Assembly (NCBI GenBank): GCA_047971485.1
Contig: JBKDZR010000031.1
Location: 1-33,107 of the forward strand
Source of the DNA: JBKDZR01 sp047971485
Lineage (GTDB): Bacteria > Pseudomonadota > Alphaproteobacteria > Rhodobacterales > Rhodobacteraceae
Length of the DNA: 33,107 nucleotides
Direction: 5' to 3'
The notes under the pieces were generated by a model. It was not told the DNA's origin, made no database searches, and was given only the letters and a program-made list of their open reading frames with translations. This document shows, piece after piece, positions 15,713-24,297 of this stretch; position 1 is the stretch's first letter, and every line of letters begins with the position of its first letter. The position numbers and the translations under genes are program-made.

Positions 15713-17320
15713 ATGCTGGACCGTCGCTCAAACACCCCTGATCTGCCCCCCGAAGTTGCGCGCCGGCGCACCTTCGCCATCATTTCTCATCCCGATGCCG
15801 GGAAAACCACGCTGACCGAGAAGTTCCTGCTTTACGGTGGCGCGATCCAGATGGCCGGCCAGGTCCGTGCCAAGGGCGAGGCCCGGCGCACCCGATCCGA
15901 TTTCATGAAGATGGAACAGGATCGCGGGATCTCGGTATCTGCCTCGGCGATGTCGTTTGATTACAGCACGTTCCGGTTCAATCTTGTGGACACCCCGGGC
16001 CACTCGGATTTTTCCGAGGATACCTATCGCACGCTGACGGCGGTGGATGCGGCAATCATGGTCATCGACGGTGCCAAAGGGGTCGAAAGCCAGACCCGCA
16101 AGCTGTTCGAGGTCTGCCGCCTGCGCGATCTGCCGATCCTGACCTTCTGCAACAAGATGGATCGCGAAAGCCGAGATACCTTTGAAATCATTGATGAGAT
16201 TCAGGAAAACCTGGCCATCGACGTCACCCCGGCCAGCTGGCCTATCGGTCAGGGCCGCGATTTTCTGGGCTGCTATGATCTGCTGCGCGACCGTCTGGAA
16301 CTGATGGATCGGGCCGATCGCAACAAAGTTGCTGAATCCATTGAAATCAATGGACTGGATGATCCTCTTCTTGAGAAGCACGTCCCCGAAGCCTTGCTGG
16401 ATCAACTACGCGAAGAGATCGAGATGGCCCGCGAATTGCTTCCCAGGCTTGACCCCGGGGCGGTTCTGGACGGCACCATGACCCCGATCTGGTTTGGCAG
16501 CGCAATCAACAGTTTCGGCGTCAAGGAACTGATGGACGGCATCGCCAATTACGGCCCCGAGCCCCAGCCCCAATCGGCTGAACCGCGCCAGATCGCCCCC
16601 GAGGAAACCAAGGTTTCAGGCTTTGTCTTCAAGGTCCAGGCCAACATGGACCCCAAGCACCGGGATCGGGTCGCCTTCCTGCGCCTTGCCTCTGGCCATT
16701 TCCTGCGCGGCATGAAGCTGACCCATGTGCGGTCGAAAAAGCCGATGACCGTATCGTCACCCGTGCTGTTTCTCGCCTCGGACCGCGAACTGGCCGAAGA
16801 GGCCTGGGCCGGCGATATCATCGGCATCCCCAACCACGGCCAGCTGCGCATCGGTGACACCCTGACCGAGGGCGAGGCCCTGCGCGTCACCGGCATTCCC
16901 AGTTTTGCCCCGGAACTGCTGCAAACCTGCCGCGCCGGCGATCCGATGAAGGCCAAGCATCTGGACAAGGCCCTGCTGCAATTTGCCGAGGAAGGCGCGG
17001 CCAAGGTGTTCAAGCCGATGATTGGTTCGGGCCATGTGGTCGGCGTGGTCGGCGCCCTGCAATTCGAGGTGTTGGCCAGCCGGATCGAGCTGGAATACGG
17101 CTTGCCCGTGCGCTTTGAACCGTCGCAGTTTACCTCGGCGCGCTGGGTCAGCGGCCCCAAGGTAGCACTGGACAGGTTCGTCGATGCCAACAAGGGTCAT
17201 ATCGCTTACGACAACGATGGTGACGTGGTCTATCTGACGCGATTACAATGGGATATAGACCGAATTGAACGTGACTATCCCGATCTTCGCCTGAGCGCGA
17301 CCAAGGAAATGATGGTCTGA
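15713..17320 (+). CDS. prfC: Peptide chain release factor 3
   Basis: RF3 is a translational GTPase that removes RF1/RF2 from the ribosome after peptide release. The 535-residue product has G1 SHPDAGKTTLTEK, G3 DTPGHSDF and G4 NKMDRE, and an RF3-typical FLLYGGAIQMAGQVRAKG segment. The ATG at 15713 matches the N-terminus I recall for related proteins (MLDRRSNTPDLPPE). In-frame starts at 15677 (TTG) and 15683 (ATG) are possible, and none has a strong ribosome site. It begins 45 bp after ktrB and is followed after 9 bp by the sulfotransferase-like gene. Confidence 0.96.
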   Translation: MLDRRSNTPDLPPEVARRRTFAIISHPDAGKTTLTEKFLLYGGAIQMAGQVRAKGEARRTRSDFMKMEQDRGISVSASAMSFDYSTFRFNLVDTPGHSDFSEDTYRTLTAVDAAIMVIDGAKGVESQTRKLFEVCRLRDLPILTFCNKMDRESRDTFEIIDEIQENLAIDVTPASWPIGQGRDFLGCYDLLRDRLELMDRADRNKVAESIEINGLDDPLLEKHVPEALLDQLREEIEMARELLPRLDPGAVLDGTMTPIWFGSAINSFGVKELMDGIANYGPEPQPQSAEPRQIAPEETKVSGFVFKVQANMDPKHRDRVAFLRLASGHFLRGMKLTHVRSKKPMTVSSPVLFLASDRELAEEAWAGDIIGIPNHGQLRIGDTLTEGEALRVTGIPSFAPELLQTCRAGDPMKAKHLDKALLQFAEEGAAKVFKPMIGSGHVVGVVGALQFEVLASRIELEYGLPVRFEPSQFTSARWVSGPKVALDRFVDANKGHIAYDNDGDVVYLTRLQWDIDRIERDYPDLRLSATKEMMV

Positions 17321-17329
17321 GGGGGCAAG

Positions 17330-18058
17330 ATGGATCGGTGGCGGCACTACACCACGCTGGCCCGCGCGCGTTATCGGCACCACGTGCTGGGCAAGTCGGA
17401 AACTGATCCGCGTGTTCTGCTGATGGACGCGGCCCGGGCTGTCTATGTGCCGGTTCCTAAGGCGGCGAATTCCTCGGTCAAGCTGGCGCTGGCCCCAGTC
17501 TTGGGCGTTGATCCGGCCACCATCACCGAGGTCCAAAAAGACCCGCGCCTGCCCATGGTCCGTTTTTCCGAAATCGCGGATCGGCTGACCCCGGACTGGT
17601 TCGTCTTTACCGTGACCCGCGATCCCTGGACCCGCAGCTACAGCGCCTGGCGTGACAAGGTGATCCGCCAGGAGGCCCGGTTGCGGGCCTTGCACGCCAT
17701 GGGAATCCAGCCCGGCGATGATTTCGAAACCTTCCTGCGGGTTCTGTCCCGCTGGCCACGCAAGATGCTGAACGATCACTTCATCCCCCAGGCGGATCTG
17801 CTGGAGGATCCCATGGCCCATGGTCCGGTCGAGATCGTCAAATCCGAGGATCTGCCGAAGATCTGGCCCCAGATCGCTGATCGCATCGCTGCCAACGGCG
17901 TCCCCCGGCCCGCGCCGATCGGGGTGGCCAACCAGTCGGGGCCCCGTACCCGGCCCGATCTGTCACCTGCGGAACAAGCCCTGATCAAGGCGCTTTATGC
18001 CGACGACTTCACAACCTTTGGCTATAGCGCAGAGGGGTCCGGCGACGCTGAGGCCTGA
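17330..18058 (+). CDS. Sulfotransferase family 2-like protein
   Basis: Encodes 242 residues resembling carbohydrate sulfotransferases, which use PAPS to sulfate glycans. The 5'-phosphosulfate loop is VPVPKAANSSVK (Lys44, Ser48/Ser49). The 3'-phosphate-binding segment is FTVTRDPWTRSYSAWRDK (Arg97, Ser105). These match the family's two PAPS motifs. No signal peptide is apparent, so it would act in the cytoplasm. The gene begins 9 bp after prfC and its last 37 bp overlap the 3' end of the convergent glycosyltransferase gene. A role in sulfating a surface glycan is inference from the motifs and neighbour. Confidence 0.82.
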   Translation: MDRWRHYTTLARARYRHHVLGKSETDPRVLLMDAARAVYVPVPKAANSSVKLALAPVLGVDPATITEVQKDPRLPMVRFSEIADRLTPDWFVFTVTRDPWTRSYSAWRDKVIRQEARLRALHAMGIQPGDDFETFLRVLSRWPRKMLNDHFIPQADLLEDPMAHGPVEIVKSEDLPKIWPQIADRIAANGVPRPAPIGVANQSGPRTRPDLSPAEQALIKALYADDFTTFGYSAEGSGDAEA

Positions 18059-19164
18059 GCCCCGTCCCCGGCGGACAGGGCCGCCTGCGGCAATGGGGCC
18101 AGCGTCTCGGGAAAGTTGAAGCGCTTGCTGCGTGGCTTCCACGATGTGGTGGTACCGACGCAATGGGCCAGCCTGAACCGCGTGCTCAGGGGCATGAAGC
18201 GGCGCAGACCACCGCCGATGGCATGCACGTTCCAGCCCCCCCAGCGGCTCAGAATCCCATCGGGACGGGCGCACCATTTCGGCTGGCAGGGGCGCGGCGG
18301 ATCGGCACTGAACCGGTGGTGGTGTTGGGCACAGGGAATGGCCTCGGCGCTTTCGGGAAAAACCCATGTCCCGGGGATCCGGATTCCGCCCGGCACAGCC
18401 GCCACCGCGGCATCGAAAACCGATCCCCCCTCAGGCGCCAGCACCATCTCATCAATATCGCAACTCAGGACCGCCCGGGCCCGATGCAGGAAATCCCGGC
18501 GTCCAAGATTGATCACCGCCGTCTGCAGAAACTGCAGATGGTAGGATGTCGACCCGGCAATCAGCTTTGCCCCATAGGGAAAAGGCACCGAGACGACGGC
18601 CACACTGTCCAGAAGGCCGGTCCGGTCCAGGGTCTCGGCCAGGGCTTCGGGGGGATACTGCGTCGACCCGTTATCGAAGATCAGCGCACCATTGGCCCCA
18701 TGGACCCGCGCATGATAGCGGGCCCATTCCGCAATCCATTCCAGATCGTTGTTCTTGTTGATCGCCATCAGGGCGTTCTTGCCGGCAAAAAGCCCTGCAC
18801 AGGATTGGCGAGGGGTGATCGCCTGCAGGGTTCCCCCCAGATCAAGGGCCAGCTCGCCAGGGGCCAAGGCCGGCACAAAGACCTGATCGCATCGTCCACT
18901 CGACCGCCGGCGCACCCCTCGCACCGGCCGGCCATTCAACCGCAGCCCATGGCGAAACAAAGGCCAGAGATTGCGAAATGCCGGGGCGGTGAAAAGATAT
19001 CCGCCGGGATCCGGCTGATGGACGCAATCGTAAAACAGCGTTCGGCCATCATAAACGGATCGAAACCACCCATCCTGCAACGCGGCGGGAACAAGGCTGT
19101 CACGTGCAAGCGGATGACCTTCGGGAAGTGTAAGCCCGGAAACGACGCAATGCACGGCAGTCAT
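18022..19164 (-). CDS. Glycosyltransferase family 2/92-like protein
   Basis: Encodes 380 residues. A central domain (about 130-280) has the hallmark of the Glyco_tranf_2_4/GT92-like proteins: KNNDLEWIAEWARYHARVHG followed by IFDNGS. A metal/nucleotide-sugar DxD motif occurs in SCDIDEM (Asp236/Asp238). A later HCVGTT segment is also typical. The N-terminal 120 residues are not recognised, and the last 20 are Ala/Ser/Pro-rich and lie mostly within the overlap with the sulfotransferase gene. No membrane segment is apparent. Donor and acceptor are unknown. AGGG about 8 bases before the ATG is a weak ribosome site. Confidence 0.83.
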   Translation of the reverse strand: MTAVHCVVSGLTLPEGHPLARDSLVPAALQDGWFRSVYDGRTLFYDCVHQPDPGGYLFTAPAFRNLWPLFRHGLRLNGRPVRGVRRRSSGRCDQVFVPALAPGELALDLGGTLQAITPRQSCAGLFAGKNALMAINKNNDLEWIAEWARYHARVHGANGALIFDNGSTQYPPEALAETLDRTGLLDSVAVVSVPFPYGAKLIAGSTSYHLQFLQTAVINLGRRDFLHRARAVLSCDIDEMVLAPEGGSVFDAAVAAVPGGIRIPGTWVFPESAEAIPCAQHHHRFSADPPRPCQPKWCARPDGILSRWGGWNVHAIGGGLRRFMPLSTRFRLAHCVGTTTSWKPRSKRFNFPETLAPLPQAALSAGDGAQASASPDPSAL

Positions 19165-19576
19165 GGAAAAACCCTGCTGATAACCGCCGCTTGCCTAACG
19201 CGTTTCCAAAGACCGGTAAAGCGATGAAAAGGACAGGTGGCTTCAGGCCAATAGCCCTGCCGAAGGATGTGTCGTCCTGTGCAAAGGACCGCTCTGGGGC
19301 CAGAATGCGCCAGATCCCATCCCCGGCACTGGCGCGGCTGAATCCGATGGCCACGTTTCCCGTACAGCCGGCCTTGAAAACGCCGCCCTCTGCCCCTTGG
19401 GGTCGGAACCACTCTGAAGCAGCACCATTTCGTCCCCTCCGTTGACGCCGCCCCCCACAATCGGTATGTGGCCAGAGGCGGCCCTGTATTCGATGGGGCG
19501 CAGAAAAGACGCGGGGCGCCCTGTGAGTTGCGTCCCATAGAACAGGCACCGGCCTGGCCGGTCACACAGGACGCAC
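19165..19576. other. 412-bp spacer with no confident gene
   Basis: This gap separates divergent genes (glycosyltransferase leftward, helicase rightward). Several minus-strand frames are open across it. The best begins at an ATG at 19578, overlapping the helicase start, and starts MCVLCDRPGRCLFYGTQLTG; it ends at 19243 in low-complexity sequence. A second minus frame (19549-19100) looks more protein-like in its distal half, including GLKPPVLFIALPVFGNAL. A single decayed or frameshifted gene is possible, but I do not recognise either part. AGGA lies 5 bases before the helicase ATG. Confidence 0.4.
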
Positions 19577-20962
19577 ATGATCAAGTTTTCTGACCTGAAG
19601 CTCGGGCCCAAGGTTCTCAAGGCGATAGACGAGGCCGGCTATACCACGCCGACCCCCATTCAGGCCGGGGCCATCCCCGCCGCGCTGGAAGGCCGGGATG
19701 TATTGGGCATCGCCCAGACCGGCACCGGCAAAACCGCCAGCTTCACCCTGCCCATGCTCTCGCTTCTGGCACGCGGGCGGGCGCGGGCGCGGATGCCGCG
19801 CAGCCTGGTTCTGGCGCCGACACGTGAACTGGCCGCACAAGTTGCCGAGAATTTCGATACGTATTCCAAATACCTCAAGCTAACGAAAGCCCTGCTGATC
19901 GGCGGGGTCAGCTTCAAGGAACAGGAAACGCTGATCGACAAGGGCGTGGATGTTCTGATCGCCACCCCCGGCCGTCTTCTGGATCATTTCGAACGTGGCA
20001 AGCTGTTGCTGACCGGTGTGCAGATCATGGTGGTGGACGAAGCCGACCGGATGCTGGACATGGGCTTTATCCCCGATATTGAGCGGATCTTCAGCCTGAC
20101 CCCCTTCACCCGCCAGACGCTGTTCTTCTCGGCCACCATGGCGCCCGAGATCGAAAAGATCACCAATACCTTCCTGTCCAATCCCGCCCGGGTCGAAGTC
20201 GCCCGTCAGGCCACCGCCTCGGAAACCATTGAACAGGGCGTGGTCAAGTTCCGGGCCAGCCGCAAGGACCGCCAGGCTAGCGAAAAGCGCAAGGTTCTGC
20301 GCGCCCTGATCGACGCCGAGGGCGAAGCCTGCACCAATGCCATCATCTTCTGCAACCGCAAGGTCGATGTGGATATCGTTGCGAAATCCCTTAAGAAATA
20401 CGGCTATGATGCCGCCCCAATCCATGGCGACCTGGACCAGTCCCAGCGCATGAGCACGCTGGACGGGTTCCGTGACGGATCCCTGCGATTCCTCGTGGCC
20501 TCGGATGTGGCAGCGCGCGGGCTGGATGTGCCTGCGGTCAGCCACGTGTTCAATTTCGACGTGCCCGGCCATGCCGAGGATTACGTTCACCGCATCGGCC
20601 GGACAGGTCGCGCGGGGCGTTCGGGCAAGGCGCTGACGATCTGTTCCACCAGCGACGAAAAGAACCTCGATGCCATCGAGGCGCTGATCGCCCGGGAAAT
20701 CCCGAAAATCGACAATCCGATCCCAGCCAAGGCCGAAAAGCCCGCCGTCGCCCCGGACGCAGAAACCACTGAGCCGGCCCCGCGCCGCAGCCGCACCGCC
20801 AGCAGTCGCAGTGAAGACGAAAAGAAACCCGCGCGCAGCCGGGGCAACCGGTCTGAAAAAGGCCGCGGTCGCCAGCGCGAGGATGTGGTCGGCATGGGCG
20901 ATCACCTGCCCGGCTTCATCGCCATGAGCTTTGAGGAACGGGTTGCCAGCTCGGCCGCCTGA
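19577..20962 (+). CDS. rhlE: DEAD-box RNA helicase, RhlE type
   Basis: An ATP-dependent RNA helicase that remodels RNA and ribonucleoprotein structures. The 461-residue protein begins MIKFSDLKLGPKVLKAIDEA. The Q-motif ends TPIQAGAIP, Walker A is AQTGTGKT (46-53), DEAD is at about 154-157, motif III SAT follows FF, and HRIGRTGRAGRSG is motif VI. After about residue 385 comes a charged, Arg/Ser/Glu-rich tail typical of RNA-binding extensions. The assignment to RhlE rather than another DEAD paralog rests on overall similarity as I recall it. A strong terminator follows. Confidence 0.93.
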   Translation: MIKFSDLKLGPKVLKAIDEAGYTTPTPIQAGAIPAALEGRDVLGIAQTGTGKTASFTLPMLSLLARGRARARMPRSLVLAPTRELAAQVAENFDTYSKYLKLTKALLIGGVSFKEQETLIDKGVDVLIATPGRLLDHFERGKLLLTGVQIMVVDEADRMLDMGFIPDIERIFSLTPFTRQTLFFSATMAPEIEKITNTFLSNPARVEVARQATASETIEQGVVKFRASRKDRQASEKRKVLRALIDAEGEACTNAIIFCNRKVDVDIVAKSLKKYGYDAAPIHGDLDQSQRMSTLDGFRDGSLRFLVASDVAARGLDVPAVSHVFNFDVPGHAEDYVHRIGRTGRAGRSGKALTICSTSDEKNLDAIEALIAREIPKIDNPIPAKAEKPAVAPDAETTEPAPRRSRTASSRSEDEKKPARSRGNRSEKGRGRQREDVVGMGDHLPGFIAMSFEERVASSAA

Positions 20963-20979
20963 TCCGCATCTCTGAACGC

Positions 20980-21015
20980 AAAACCCGGGCGCTGTGATGG
21001 CCGCCCGGGTTTTTC
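20980..21015 (+). terminator. Rho-independent terminator after the helicase gene
   Basis: AAAACCCGGGCG (20980-20991) pairs perfectly with CGCCCGGGTTTT (21002-21013) around a 10-nt loop, and the T-run continues to 21014. The GC-rich core and T-tail make it a canonical intrinsic terminator 18 bp after the helicase stop. Confidence 0.92.
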
Positions 21016-21043
21016 ATTTTCAGGAACTTACGATCCGTTCTTA

Positions 21044-21081
21044 GAGCATGTCGCGTTCATTCGCATTCACACGACATGCTC
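21044..21081. repeat. Intergenic palindrome with 10-bp arms
   Basis: GAGCATGTCG (21044-21053) and CGACATGCTC (21072-21081) are perfect inverted repeats around an 18-nt spacer. The element sits between the helicase terminator and the rnj stop, where both genes end. No T-run follows on either strand. The TTAGAGCATG edge resembles, from memory, dispersed palindromes of Rhodobacterales and Rhizobiales genomes. Confidence 0.65.
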
Positions 21082-21092
21082 CAAGGCCCGGT

Positions 21093-22760
21093 TCAGGACA
21101 GACGGCTGATCACCACGGTCACTTCCGGCTTCTTGCCGATCTCGGCACTGGCGGAATTGCGCACTGCGCGGCGCAGCCCTTCGGTCAGCTTATCGTCATC
21201 AACCAGCAGGTCATCATCGGCCCGGCGCATGAACGTCTCCAGCCCATGTTCCAGCACTTCTGCCAGGGGTGCCCCGGATCGGGTGATGGCGGGCAGGCCC
21301 ATGACCTCGCACCACGGTTCGCCCAAGGGTTCATCTTCCTCGTCGATGATCAAGGTTACCAGAACATGTCCGTTCAGCGCCATGCGGATGCGATCCCGCA
21401 CCACACCGTCCAGCGCCCCGATCAGAACCGAGCCATCCAGATAGCTGCGGCCGGTTTCGACAAACTCGGCGACCTGGGCGCCATCGGCCCCCAGCGTCAA
21501 CATCGTGCCATTCGGGGCCAGAATGCCTGCGCGTCCGTTTTCTGCCGCCAGTTTGACATGTTCGCGCAGATGGCGGTGTTCACCATGCATGGGCACGATG
21601 ATCGCCGGATTAACCAGGTTGTGCAATTCCAGCAGGTCCGGCCGGTTGGCATGGCCGGACACATGATAGCGGTCGGACCGGTCATCGACCACATCCACCC
21701 CCATCTCGGAAAAGGCGTTGGCAATGCGGCCCACCGATTTCTCGTTGCCGGGGATGGTCTTGGAACTGAACAGGAAAAGATCACCCTCTTTCATCTTCAG
21801 GCCCAGATACTTGCCCCGCGACAACTGTGCCGAGGCCGCCCGCCTTTCGCCCTGACTGCCAGTCACGATCAACATCAGATCCTCCCGCGGGATCTGGGCC
21901 GCCTCTTCTGGGGCCAGCGTGTGGGGAAAGTCGGTCAGGATGCCCTCTTCGGTGGCAGCGGTGACCATGCGGCGCATGGCCCGTCCCAACAGCACGACGG
22001 ACCGCCCGGCGGCCTTGCCCGCCTCGGCCAGGGTGCGCACCCGGGCGAGGTTCGATGCAAACGTGGTGGCCACCACCATGCCGCCGGCACCGCGCACCAA
22101 TTCGGCGATATTGGGGCCGATCGTCGCCTCAGAACGGCCGGGATGCGCGGTGAAGACATTCGTGCTGTCAGTCACCATCGCTAGAACGCCAGGGGCCGCC
22201 ACCTCTTGCCAAAGATCGGGATCAAAAGGATCGCCGACCAGTGGTGTCTTGTCGAGCTTGAAATCCCCGGTATGGACCACCCGCCCCACCGGCGTGTCGA
22301 TGACCAGCGCAGAGCTTTCGGGAATCGAATGGGAGGTCGGCAAAAAGGAAACCTGAAAGGGACCGGCCGCGATCTTCTCGGGCCAGGTTGAAACAGTCTG
22401 TACGGTCTCGACCGGCTGGCCCTGTTCCTCCAGCTTGCGCCGGGCGATATTGCCGGTGAAGGGCCGCGCATAGACCGGCGCCTTCAGCCGCGCCCAAAGA
22501 TGGCCCAACCCGCCCACATGGTCTTCGTGGGCATGGGTGATGAAGATCGCCTCCAGCCGGTCGGCGCGCTCTTCCAGCCAGCCGATATCGGCCATGATCA
22601 GATCGACCCCGGGCGTACCGTCCATATCCGGAAAGGCAACCCCCAGATCCACCAGGATCAAGCGCTCGGCATCGGCAGGACCATAGCCATAGACATAGGC
22701 GTTCATCCCGATCTCGCCGGCGCCCCCCAGAGGCAAATAGATCAGTCTTTCAGAGGCCAT
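21093..22760 (-). CDS. rnj: Ribonuclease J
   Basis: RNase J is a metallo-beta-lactamase/beta-CASP nuclease with 5'-exonuclease and endonuclease activity in RNA maturation and decay. The 555-residue protein has the zinc motif HAHEDH at 76-81 followed by VGG, the second metal region TSHSIPES with HTGDFKLD, and the beta-CASP motifs SGHANRPD and PMHGEHRHL. A C-terminal domain of about 100 residues completes the usual layout. It begins 2 bp after the coaX stop and is the last gene of the nuo-birA-coaX unit. Confidence 0.96.
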   Translation of the reverse strand: MASERLIYLPLGGAGEIGMNAYVYGYGPADAERLILVDLGVAFPDMDGTPGVDLIMADIGWLEERADRLEAIFITHAHEDHVGGLGHLWARLKAPVYARPFTGNIARRKLEEQGQPVETVQTVSTWPEKIAAGPFQVSFLPTSHSIPESSALVIDTPVGRVVHTGDFKLDKTPLVGDPFDPDLWQEVAAPGVLAMVTDSTNVFTAHPGRSEATIGPNIAELVRGAGGMVVATTFASNLARVRTLAEAGKAAGRSVVLLGRAMRRMVTAATEEGILTDFPHTLAPEEAAQIPREDLMLIVTGSQGERRAASAQLSRGKYLGLKMKEGDLFLFSSKTIPGNEKSVGRIANAFSEMGVDVVDDRSDRYHVSGHANRPDLLELHNLVNPAIIVPMHGEHRHLREHVKLAAENGRAGILAPNGTMLTLGADGAQVAEFVETGRSYLDGSVLIGALDGVVRDRIRMALNGHVLVTLIIDEEDEPLGEPWCEVMGLPAITRSGAPLAEVLEHGLETFMRRADDDLLVDDDKLTEGLRRAVRNSASAEIGKKPEVTVVISRLS

Positions 22761-22762
22761 GT

Positions 22763-23536
22763 TTACCCGATCATCCGGTTATAGTCGTTTATGACGGTCA
22801 ACCCATGCATGGTCAGCCGTTCCTCATAGGCATCGAACAGAGTCTCGCTTTGTTGAAAAAGCGGCGCAAGGCCCCCTGTGGCGATCACCTTCATGGGCCG
22901 CCCGTGTTCGGCCCGGATGCGCGTGCATATCCCGTCGATCAGTCCAACGTAACCCCAGAAAACCCCCGACTGCATACAATCAACCGTGTTGGTGCCGATC
23001 ACATGGTCCGGCCGACTGACATCGACATGGGGCAGCGCGGCCGCCGCCTCATGCAGGGCCCTCAGGCTAAGGTTGACCCCCGGCGCAATCGCCCCGCCGA
23101 TATAGGCCCCGTCGTGATCGACCACGTCAAAGGTTGTCGCGGTGCCGAAATCGACAATGATCAGATCGCCTCCATACAGATCGTGCCCACCCACCGTGTT
23201 CACCAGCCGGTCCGGCCCAACCCGGGTGCCCGTATCCACGCGGGATTCGACCGGCAGCGCACAATCCGGCCGGCCCACCACCAGGGGGCGACAATCGAAA
23301 TAGCGGTTTGACAGCACGCGCAGGTTGAAAACGACCTGCGGCACAGTCGAGGAAATCACCACCTCGCTCACCCGCACCTTCAGGTTCTGGATTTCCATCA
23401 ACGAGTTTAGCCAGACAAAATATTCATCCGCCGTGCGCCGCTGATCGGTCGACATGCGCCAGGTCGACAAAAAGGCCTTGCCATCCCAAAGTGAGAACAC
23501 CGTATTGGTATTGCCGCAATCGATCGCCAAAAGCAT
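22763..23536 (-). CDS. coaX: Type III pantothenate kinase
   Basis: CoaX phosphorylates pantothenate in the first step of coenzyme A synthesis; the type III enzyme is not feedback-inhibited by CoA. The N-terminus MLLAIDCGNTNTVFSL holds the phosphate-binding DCGNTNT. GPDRLVNTVGG and the FGTATTFDVV segment are further family motifs. Length from the ATG at 23536 is 257 residues. A TTG six codons upstream is open but lies at the birA stop, while AGGGGG is 7 bases before the chosen ATG. Spacers are 14 bp to birA and 2 bp to rnj. Confidence 0.95.
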   Translation of the reverse strand: MLLAIDCGNTNTVFSLWDGKAFLSTWRMSTDQRRTADEYFVWLNSLMEIQNLKVRVSEVVISSTVPQVVFNLRVLSNRYFDCRPLVVGRPDCALPVESRVDTGTRVGPDRLVNTVGGHDLYGGDLIIVDFGTATTFDVVDHDGAYIGGAIAPGVNLSLRALHEAAAALPHVDVSRPDHVIGTNTVDCMQSGVFWGYVGLIDGICTRIRAEHGRPMKVIATGGLAPLFQQSETLFDAYEERLTMHGLTVINDYNRMIG

Positions 23537-23550
23537 CCGCGATCCCCCTG

Positions 23551-24297
23551 TCAAAAAAAGATATCGGCGACCAGGACCGGCACCCGCCCTTGGGGGGTGG
23601 CCAGGATCAGCGCACCTGTCTCATCGATGGTTTCAAAGCGGCCGGTCAGCGAGCGGCCGGCTGTCCGGGCGGTGATCTGATCGCCAAGCCGCGCCGCCCG
23701 GGCCAGAAAGGCGGCGCGGACCGGCGCAAAGCCATGGACCAGCAGGCGTTCCTCCCAGGCCTCAAAGGCCGGTCCGAGATGATCCAGCAGGGTTTCCGGC
23801 TGGATGTGGATCCCCGTCTCCGCCAGCACCGAGACCGGCCGCAGTGCCCCGGGTTCCACCCCGGCGGGATCCGGAACCTGGGTCAGGTTCACTCCGATCC
23901 CTATGCGCAACCGCGCACCATCCGCTTCCAGCAGGATCCCGGCCAGCTTGCCGTCGTCGATCAGCAGGTCATTGGGCCATTTCAACGCGATGCGCTGCCC
24001 CTGCCCGGTCAGCGCATCCAGCGCCTCCCATAAGGCGATTGCTGCAACAAACGACCGCAGGGCCGCCTGGGCCGGTGCCGGCGCGGGACGGATCGACAAG
24101 GTCGCGGCAAAATTCCCCACCGGGTCGATCCAGGTCCGCCCCCGGCGCGCCCGGCCAGCCGTCTGGCGCAGGGCCAGAACCCAGGTCCGGGTGGCCACGT
24201 CATCGGACAGGCGGGCCGCTTCGGCCATGGTGCTGTCCACCTCGGGCAGGATCTGTCGGCCCAGCCCCAACGGCCAGGCCGGCGCGTTACTGGACAA
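23551..24297 (-). CDS. birA: Biotin--[acetyl-CoA-carboxylase] ligase
   Basis: The ligase attaches biotin via biotinyl-AMP to a lysine of acetyl-CoA carboxylase carrier protein. The product has about 248 residues with EVDSTMAEA near the N-terminus, the adenylate-binding loop GRARRGRTW, and ALKWPNDLLID followed by KLAGIL. No N-terminal DNA-binding domain is present, so it is not a repressor of the E. coli type. No in-frame ATG is available near the start. TTG 24297 places the start where related proteins begin and overlaps nuoN by 11 bp, but no ribosome site is evident; TTG 24330 would overlap by 44 bp. Confidence 0.93.
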   Translation of the reverse strand: MSSNAPAWPLGLGRQILPEVDSTMAEAARLSDDVATRTWVLALRQTAGRARRGRTWIDPVGNFAATLSIRPAPAPAQAALRSFVAAIALWEALDALTGQGQRIALKWPNDLLIDDGKLAGILLEADGARLRIGIGVNLTQVPDPAGVEPGALRPVSVLAETGIHIQPETLLDHLGPAFEAWEERLLVHGFAPVRAAFLARAARLGDQITARTAGRSLTGRFETIDETGALILATPQGRVPVLVADIFF

